DNA from: Pseudomonadota bacterium
GTDB taxonomy: Bacteria > Pseudomonadota > Gammaproteobacteria > Acidithiobacillales > Acidithiobacillaceae
Direction: 5' to 3'
DNA: 12,678 nt
Assembly: GCA_021827445.1 (NCBI GenBank)
Contig: JAKAVW010000049.1
Span: 1 to 12,678 of the forward strand
Below the pieces are notes generated by a model. It saw only the letters and a program-made list of their open reading frames with translations, did no database searches and had not been told where the DNA came from. Positions 7,607 to 12,678 of the stretch are shown piece after piece. Both the position numbers and the translations under genes were made by a program. Each line of letters begins with the position of its first letter. Positions within the stretch are counted from its first letter, which is position 1.

Positions 7607-8353
7607 TCAAGGACTCGATAGTCCGAGTATTCCCATGAGCTCCAAAGCATTGTGGGTGGCGTAGGCGGCCTGGTCATTGTCGAAGTAGACATAAACGGTG
7701 TGCAGATCCCAAGTCCGGATGCGCGCCGCCCAAGCCCTAAGGGCCTCAATCGTGTAGCAGCCGGCATAGGCGGCGAGGCTGGGGCCGTGCAGCCGGATAT
7801 AGGCGAAATCGGTCGTCAGTTGGATGGGAGATTGAAAACCCACGATGTCGAAGATGCAAAAGGCGGCGTTATAGGCCTTGAGTAGCGCGTAGATCTCTGG
7901 ATGATGCCAGCTTGGGTCGCGTATCTCGAAGGCGTAGCGGTGTCCGGAGGGCAGCACCCGTAAAAATCCCTCCAGGCGCTCAGCATTCCGTCTCCAGTGG
8001 GGTGGCAGTTGGAAGAGGACGGGTCCCAGTTTCTCCCCCAGGCTTTCCACGCGCCCCAGGAGCCGGGCTAGTGACGCCTCGGAATCCTTGAGTTTTTTCA
8101 TGTGGGTGATGAAGCGGCTGGCCTTGAGGGCGAAGAGGAAGCCTGCGGGCGTGCCGTCATGCCAGGCGCGCAGGCACTTCTCGCTGGGCAATCGATAGAA
8201 GCTGTTGTTGATCTCCACCGTATGGAAGCGCCCGGCGTAAAAGGCCAGCCAGCGTGTCGAAGGCAGGTCAGCCGGATAAAACGCCCCGACCCAATGGGCG
8301 TAATGCCAGCCGGAGCAGCCGATGTGGTAAGGCGGTGAAACCGGCTTCCGCAC
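7607..8353 (-). CDS. DUF72 (YecE-like) family protein
   Basis: DUF72 proteins are TIM-barrel-like and widespread, and no biochemical activity is firmly established for them. The family opening YHIGCSGWHYAHW begins at residue 9 from the chosen start. TVEINNSFYRLPS, VLFQLPPHW, FEIRDPSW and YIRLHGP follow in the usual order, and VYVYFDND comes near the C-terminus. The length is 248 residues, typical for the family. The start is uncertain. GTG at 8353 is used because the family begins just after it. The frame stays open to an ATG at 8446, but those 31 codons are Gly/Ala/Arg-rich, unlike the family, and lack a ribosome binding site. It lies downstream of the NTPase on the same strand, and its 3' end abuts the pgpA remnant. 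Confidence 0.85.
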   Translation of the reverse strand: MRKPVSPPYHIGCSGWHYAHWVGAFYPADLPSTRWLAFYAGRFHTVEINNSFYRLPSEKCLRAWHDGTPAGFLFALKASRFITHMKKLKDSEASLARLLGRVESLGEKLGPVLFQLPPHWRRNAERLEGFLRVLPSGHRYAFEIRDPSWHHPEIYALLKAYNAAFCIFDIVGFQSPIQLTTDFAYIRLHGPSLAAYAGCYTIEALRAWAARIRTWDLHTVYVYFDNDQAAYATHNALELMGILGLSSP

Positions 8354-8474
8354 GCCGCGGCCTAGCTGCTCATGGTCGCCGCCAGCGGTGGCCGCAACCC
8401 CTTCACGCCGGGTACGCCCTGCAGGTGACGAATCAGGCGGCTGCATATGGGGCGGCGTTGTGGACGGGCATAGC

Positions 8475-8990
8475 CTATGGCTGCATGGCGATGAGGATGG
8501 CGTCCTGCACGGCTTCCAGATCGGCGTCGTCCCGTACTTCGTGCACCCGCCCGAAACGGGCGTATGTGGATAGGTAGGGCCGGTCCACGATGGCCACTAC
8601 CGGACTGAGACCCTCCAAGACCTCCACCACCCAAGTGTAAAACAGGTCCGAAGACAGCTCGATGGGGCCAATCTCGTCGATAATAACGAGCCGGGACTCC
8701 AGGAGCTGGCGGCGGCAAGCACCGACGATATAATCGATGGCCCCCGTGTCCACGCCGAACTTCTCCACCATGGGGGGACCGGAAAAGTCCATGGAAGCCG
8801 CCAGTGCCTCCTCACCGCTGCCGAGGTCCTGCAGCAGGTAACCCGTATGAGGTCCATGGGCCACGTCGCGCACGGGGACGCCTCGGATGCCGGCCACGGG
8901 CCAACCGCTACCGGCGGTGATGTGATCCAGCAGGGTACGCAGCTTGCGCTTGTCGTTGCCGACGATGAGATGTTTCTTACACTTATCCAT
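8475..8990 (-). CDS. THEP1-like nucleoside-triphosphatase with a missing P-loop
   Basis: The 171-residue product resembles the THEP1 family of small P-loop NTPases. Family features present include a GIRGVPVRD segment near 34-42, followed by GPHTGYLLQDL. VEKFGVDTGAID, also seen in the family, is at 75-86. The Walker B/DEIG signature RLVIIDEIGPIEL runs from 100 to 112. The N-terminus should carry GxxGxGKT, but the sequence at 8-21 is LIVGNDKRKLRTLL, without the Gly-Lys-Thr. ATP hydrolysis is therefore doubtful as read. ATG 8990 has GAGGAAGGTG just upstream, so the start is well supported. The frame is open far upstream only because it runs in phase with part of frameshifted rtcB. rtcB ends 76 bases before it. 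A role in RNA repair is inferred from position only. Confidence 0.7.
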   Translation of the reverse strand: MDKCKKHLIVGNDKRKLRTLLDHITAGSGWPVAGIRGVPVRDVAHGPHTGYLLQDLGSGEEALAASMDFSGPPMVEKFGVDTGAIDYIVGACRRQLLESRLVIIDEIGPIELSSDLFYTWVVEVLEGLSPVVAIVDRPYLSTYARFGRVHEVRDDADLEAVQDAILIAMQP

Positions 8991-9066
8991 GGTGTCACCT
9001 TCCTCTCTATCCATTACCCCAAAAACAGCAGTTGGCGGAGATGTTTTTTGCTCCGGCGGGCTTTTC

Positions 9067-10497
9067 TCACCCCTTGATGCAGACCTTGGGACGCAGGAAG
9101 ACCACCCTGCGCGCCAAGCCCGCCTTCTCCGTGGCCTCGGCGACCAGGTCCACGTCCTTGTACGCCCCGGCGCTTCCTCTGCGGCTCCGCGCATGGAACG
9201 GGTGCGGATGAGGATACCCCGGCCAGCCAACTCGTCGATGATCTCCCGGCCGTGCCACTGCTTGAGGGTCTGATGACGGCTCATGGCCCGGCCGGCGCCG
9301 TGGCTGGCGGAGGAAAAGGCCCGCTCTTCGCTCTCCGCGATCCCGGCCAAAATGTAAGGGCCCGTCCCCATGCTGCCGCCGATGACGACGGGCTGTCCCA
9401 CAGCCTGGTAGCGCTCCGGCAGGGCCGAGTGCCCCGGACCAAAGGCGCGGGTAGCGCCCTTGCGATGAACCCAGAGCTTGCGCTCGACGCCGTCCACCTT
9501 ATGACTTTCCGCCTTGCAGGTGTTGTGGGAGACGTCGTACAGGAGTTCCAGCCGAATGTCCGGGAAGATGCGGCCAAACACCTCGCGGGTGAGCTGGGTG
9601 AGCATTTCCCGGTTGGACAGAGCAAGGTTGATGGCGTTGTTCATGGCCCCGATGTACTGCTGCCCTTCAAGGGAATGGATGGGGCACAGGCCAGCTCCCG
9701 CTCCGGCAGGGTGATGCCAAGCCGGCCCCCGGCCTTGGCCAGTCTCAGCAGATACTCGGTGCCGATCTGGTGGCCAAGTCCCCGGGAGCCACAGTGGATA
9801 GTGATCACCAGTTGGCCTTCCTGCAAGCCGTAGGCGGTGGCCGCCTGGACGTCATGGATGCGGTCCACCACCTGCACTTCCAGGTAATGGTTGCCCGATC
9901 CCAGAGTCCCCATCTCCCCGCGTTGGCGCCGCTTGGCCAAGTCTGAAACGGACTCCGGAAGGGCGCCGCCCATGCGCCCGCGTTCTTCAATGTATTCCAG
10001 GTCCTCGGGGTCCCCGTAGCGTGGCGGACGGCCCACTCGGCGCCCTCCAGCAGGACCGCATCCAATTCCGCGGTAGACAGCTTCAGCTCACCCTCCTCAC
10101 CCACCCCGGTGGGAATGCGGTGATAAAGGGCGTCGGCCAGTGCCTCCAGTTTGCCGTCGACCTCATGCAGCATGAGGTTGCTGCGGAGGGTCCGTATGCC
10201 GCAGGAGATATCAAAGCCCACCCCGCCCGCCGAGATGATGCCGCCTTGGTCCGCGTCGAAGGCCGCCACCCCACCGATGGGGAAGCCGTAGCCCCAGTGG
10301 GCATCGGGCATGGTCATGGCCGCACCCACCAGGCCCGGCAGCCTGGCGACCTTAGTAATCTGCTCCAGAACCTTGTCGTCCATGCTGACGAGCAGGAGCT
10401 CTCTGCCATAGAGCAGCACCGCCCCCCGCCCTTCGCCAGGGGTCAAAGGCGCTGTCCAGCAATAGTCATTCAGCTTCCGCAACTGGCTCATGTCCAT
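9067..10497 (-). pseudogene. rtcB: RNA ligase RtcB, split by three single-base frameshifts
   Basis: RtcB joins RNA 2',3'-cyclic or 3'-phosphate ends to 5'-OH ends using GTP and Mn2+. As read, the gene is in three pieces plus a short tail. Each joint is repaired by one added base: G at 10019-10020 (VRH then GYGDPEDLEY), C in the run at 9681-9684 (minus strand; ACAP then IHSLEGQQY), and G in the run at 9165-9168 (EEAPG then AYKDVD). The corrected product has 477 residues, the normal length. It keeps D96 and C99 (GGVGFDISCG), H204 (GSGNHYLEV), H235 (IHCGSRG), H325 (VSHNTCKAE) and the guanylylated H400 (SHGAGRAMSR). GAGGA at 10508-10504 supports ATG 10497. Archease ends 41 bases upstream. Sequencing error and recent inactivation both fit. 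Confidence 0.93.
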
Positions 10498-10538
10498 GGG
10501 AAATCCTCATCCAAAAACGGCGTTTGCCCAATGGCGGC

Positions 10539-10947
10539 TCAAACATCCACTAGGCAACGGGCTTCGAAACCCTCTGGCCATTGGGCAACGCGCAGCATGG
10601 TGAGGGTGGCGCCCTTCACTTCCCCCCCGATCCAGATCCGCCCGCCAGGGCTCGCCCCAGGCCTCTCCCTGCCAATGGCCGTTATCGCGGACGAGCCGAA
10701 AACGTCCTAAGACCAGACCATGGGTCCCCGCCTCGGCCAGCAGGGTATTCAGCCAAGTGACCAGGGCCAGTTCGAGGTCTTCCTCCTCGAAGTCGATCCG
10801 GACCGAACGGGCTGCCCGCACCTGGGAGGGGTCGGCCATAATAGTAAAGGTCCACGCTGCTGCGCCCTCGAAGGACTCTTCCATGGTCCTGCCTCGGCCG
10901 ATGACACCGATGTCGGCGTCATGATCAAAGTATGAAAATACCGTCAA
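10539..10947 (-). pseudogene. Archease, RtcB activator, with one frameshift
   Basis: Archease is a small protein that speeds RtcB guanylylation and allows multiple turnover. Reading from TTG at 10947 gives MTVFSYFDHDADIGVIGRG, the family opening (H-x-ADIG), then EESFEGAAAWTF and LVTWLNTLLAEA. After DLDRG the frame must shift to reach EVKGATLTMLRV, the C-terminal family block, and a stop at 10541-10539. Removing one C from the seven-C run at 10622-10628 (plus strand) restores it, giving about 135 residues, the normal size. The TTG start is well supported. GGAG lies at 10959-10956, eight bases upstream, and an in-frame stop occurs two codons before the TTG. It is the first gene of the leftward series, directly ahead of rtcB. 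Confidence 0.9.
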
Positions 10948-10997
10948 TGGTTACGCTCCATCCCCATGCTCGCCTTATGGACGACGAGGTCGGATCC

Positions 10998-11174
10998 TCA
11001 GCGTCCTGAAAGTATAGGACAGATGAATGGCGACCAAACGAAGACGGTGGAGGCCAAGATACTCGCGTCCACGTAGCCTATACCACGCCCCATCAGGCCA
11101 TGACGCTCAATGAAAAATAGGGTTTCTTCTGGAGAGATGGCGGCGACTTCACGCCCCTCTTCGACCGAATGCAG
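10998..11174 (-). pseudogene. VapC-type PIN toxin, C-terminal fragment
   Basis: PIN-domain toxins of the VapC family are metal-dependent RNases. The fragment shows the family's late block: an EEGREVAAISPEETLFF segment, then ERHGLMGRGIGYVDASILAS. It includes the conserved Asp of GYVDA. The N-terminal half, with the first catalytic Asp, is missing. After ILAST the usual LWTxDxRL block is not there, and the frame ends in unrelated residues at 10998. No antitoxin precedes it on this strand. Its 5' side meets the truncated integrase head to head at about 11170-11190. It is therefore a remnant without activity. Confidence 0.7.
11011..11038 (-). promoter_or_regulatory. Possible promoter of the archease-rtcB operon
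   Basis: On the minus strand TTTGGT and TATACT (11016-11011) are 16 bases apart, giving a leader of about 57 bases before the archease TTG. The -10 box overlaps a GTCCT/AGGAC inverted repeat (11003-11020). The pair lies inside the VapC remnant, so the toxin fragment may now serve as upstream DNA. Confidence 0.3.
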
Positions 11175-11932
11175 GCCGCTGGCCTTGGCCATGCGCTGGG
11201 CAAGGTGAGATCGGCGCTGCACGCCGCCTACAGTATGGCACTAAAATCGGAGAAGGCTGGGCGGGAGGCTTTCCGCGTGTTTCATGCGGAAGTAAACCCT
11301 ATCGCCGGAATCGACACCTACAAGAAGCTTTCCGTGCCCGGCGAGCGTGTCCTGACCATTAAGGAGTTGCGGACCTACCTGAGAGGCATAGACGCCCTCA
11401 CGAACCCCGTCATGCGCCTTGCCATGCTGCTGCAAATCTATCTTGGAGGGCAGCGGCCAGCGCAGTTGTTCCGCGTCACTGCCGCCGATGTAAATATGGA
11501 CCGGAACACGATCACGCAGTACGACGGCAAAGGCAAACGCCAGCACCCCCGCGCCCATGTGCTACCACTGACCCCCAAGACCCGGCAATGGATGGAGGAA
11601 CTGTTGGCCCTGAATACCGATGCCCCCGGTATTTTCTCCACCGATGGGCGCAGCACGATATGGCCGGAAACGGCATCGGGTGTAGCGCACGCGATCGGCG
11701 CTGGAGCGTACCGGCTGGGTGACATTCGCCGGACCGTGGAAACCGAGATGGGCCGACTCAAGATCAGCAAGGACATGAAGGCATAACTGCTGAGTCATGC
11801 CTGGGCGATATTCAGACAAGACACTATGACAAGTACGCCTATCTCGACGAAAAGATCGATGCCCTGACCAAGTGGGAAAAATATCTGGAAACAATCATGG
11901 CCGGTGACCACATCATTCCGATTACCGGCTGA
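11169..11932 (+). pseudogene. P4-like tyrosine recombinase (integrase), 5'-truncated and interrupted
   Basis: These integrases insert phages and genomic islands, usually at tRNA genes. Family resemblance starts near 11190 (GKVRSALHAAYSMAL); the N-terminal arm-binding part of roughly 170 residues is absent. The catalytic domain shows R96 in LGGQRPAQLF, LPLTPKTRQW, and RLGDIRRTVETEMG with R187. Then TAA at 11784-11786 interrupts where Gln (CAA) would fit. A base is missing after the CAT at 11796-11798 (LLSH then GLGDIQTRHYDKY). Past it the frame runs RHYDKYAYLDEKIDAL, with the nucleophile Tyr at 11825-11827, to TGA at 11930-11932. No tRNA gene or attachment site is visible nearby. The element it served has gone or lies outside the window. 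Confidence 0.85.
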
Positions 11933-12121
11933 ACGTTCTTCTGCCGCAACTCAGCGCGACGGGGTGAGTGATTCCGCCCCCACCCGTTGCGTTTTGGATT
12001 TATGCTCTCGGTTCCGGCCAGTTTATCCGCGTCAGCGCGGAGTATCTCTTTGTCATTCGCGATTGTAATCCGCCCTTGTGGGCGCCTCATCATCTGCACG
12101 GACATTGCGCTGACTCTGGCA
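11933..12121. other. Spacer between integrase and regulator remnants
   Basis: No gene is supported here. A compact hairpin, TCCGCG at 12026-12031 and CGCGGA at 12036-12041 with a four-base loop, is the only structure noticed. It has no T tract. A minus-strand frame through the area shows no recognisable motif. Confidence 0.45.
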
Positions 12122-12199
12122 CCGCCACGCGGGACGTTATCCGAATTATTCGCGGACTCTCCACTGCGGGGTCTGGATCTGACGATCGAGCGAACGCGA
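12122..12199 (+). pseudogene. Possible Phd/YefM-type antitoxin C-terminal tail
   Basis: The plus-strand frame reads PPRGTLSELFADSPLRGLDL followed by TIERTR. This resembles the C-terminal toxin-binding tail of Phd/YefM antitoxins (a segment like SPLRGLxLxLER). No N-terminal antitoxin domain, start or cognate toxin is next to it. A VapC fragment lies about 1 kb away on the other strand. The frame's last codons overlap the open frame of the TetR fragment. The match rests on about 25 residues, so it is tentative. Confidence 0.3.
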
Positions 12200-12602
12200 T
12201 GGAGTCGATGCGCTCACCACCGTTGCCGAAGTATCAGGAGTAAGTATATGTTCCTTATACAAATACTTTCCCGGAAAATCTGTTATCCTGGCAGAGCTGC
12301 TTCGGCAGGAACGTGCAACATTACTTTCACGGATTGAGCAGGCAATATGTCAGGTGATGAATAAAAGGTCGTTTGAAGACTCATTGCGAGCCATGATTGA
12401 TAGCGCCGTAGACCATAAGTTAGGTAGACCCCGCTTGGCACTCTCATTGGAGTATGCACAGGCCACCCTACCTCTTGGAGAAGAGACTTTCGACTTTTCT
12501 GTGAAAATCGTTGAGCGTGTTGCGGCTTTTTTTGCAGGATACGAGATTCCAAACGCAGATATTGCCGCGCGCAGTGTCGTCGCACTCAGCCCGGCCCCGT
12601 AA
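12183..12602 (+). pseudogene. TetR-family regulator lacking its start and first helix
   Basis: The 139-codon frame between TGA at 12180-12182 and TAA at 12600-12602 encodes a TetR-like DNA-binding segment. It begins ERDGVDALTTVAEVSGVS and continues with SLYKYFPGKSVILAELLRQE. A ligand-domain part of the family type follows (RPRLALSLEYAQATLPLGEE and IVERVAAFF). The recognition helix and the YKYF turn are well conserved. Helix 1 and the start codon are missing: no ATG, GTG or TTG occurs in this frame before 12351, which is well inside the protein. The stop comes early, just after DIAARSVVAL, at the point where sequence quality also falls off. Its target genes are unknown. Confidence 0.8.
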
Positions 12603-12678
12603 GCTTGGTCGGCACCCGCCATGCCACCCCCCCCCCCCCCCACTCACTCCCCCCCACAACACCAAAAAGATGAAAAAA
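12603..12678. other. Low-complexity contig end (poly-C, poly-A)
   Basis: A run of 15 C at 12627-12641 is followed by ACTCACT, seven more C at 12649-12655 and an A-rich end. This looks like a contig-edge artefact and not like genomic sequence of this organism. Confidence 0.65.

Noticed and set aside
8354..8446. ATG at 8446 as the DUF72 start
   Set aside because: It has no ribosome binding site, and the 31 added residues are Gly/Ala/Arg-rich and unlike the family; kept only as an alternative.
8475..9644. A single 389-codon protein fusing an RtcB C-terminal part to an NTPase
   Set aside because: The apparent fusion arises because the rtcB frameshift at 9165-9168 brings its frame in phase with the NTPase. 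The NTPase has its own ATG and ribosome binding site, and the true RtcB end (ending CIKG) is in another frame.
1..12678. CRISPR array, rRNA or tRNA genes
   Set aside because: No regularly spaced repeats and no rRNA or tRNA-like segments were seen on either strand by eye.

Overview
The window reads as a bacterial chromosome segment, most likely from a proteobacterium. GlgB and GlgA share E. coli numbering and motifs, SixA and PgpA are of the proteobacterial type, and the integrase is P4-like. GC is moderate in the glycogen genes and visibly higher from about 6300 to 11000. The combination would suit an Acidithiobacillus-like chemolithotroph, but that is a guess; no rRNA, tRNA or diagnostic gene fixes the taxon.

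Region 1 (1-5442) is an intact alpha-glucan (glycogen) locus. glgB, the branching enzyme, runs leftwards off the window edge. glgA (glycogen synthase) and a GH57 alpha-glucan hydrolase/transferase run rightwards as a tight two-gene operon. A 687-base divergent spacer separates the two directions. Together the genes elongate, branch and remodel or trim a storage alpha-glucan.

Region 2 (5443-6313) has no convincing full-size gene. It holds several strong inverted repeats, an 11-base direct repeat and one possible 43-residue exported peptide on the minus strand.

Region 3 (6314-10947) has sixA on the plus strand, convergent with a long leftward series on the minus strand. In transcription order the series is archease, rtcB, a THEP1-like NTPase whose P-loop is missing, a DUF72/YecE protein, a truncated pgpA remnant and thpR. 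Archease and RtcB form an RNA-ligation pair and ThpR acts on 2',3'-cyclic phosphate RNA ends, so this is an RNA-end-processing neighbourhood. As read, rtcB needs three single-base corrections, archease one, and the pgpA remnant two. The rtcB and archease indels fall in short homopolymer or repeated-base runs, and the corrected proteins are full length with all catalytic residues. Sequencing or assembly error is therefore as likely as decay for those two genes. The pgpA remnant has also lost its N-terminal half, which sequencing error cannot explain.

Region 4 (10998-12602) is a graveyard of accessory genes. It contains the C-terminal part of a VapC-type PIN toxin, a 5'-truncated P4-like integrase with a nonsense codon and a frameshift, a possible Phd/YefM antitoxin tail, and a TetR regulator without its start. 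The last 76 bases are poly-C and low-complexity sequence typical of a bad contig end.
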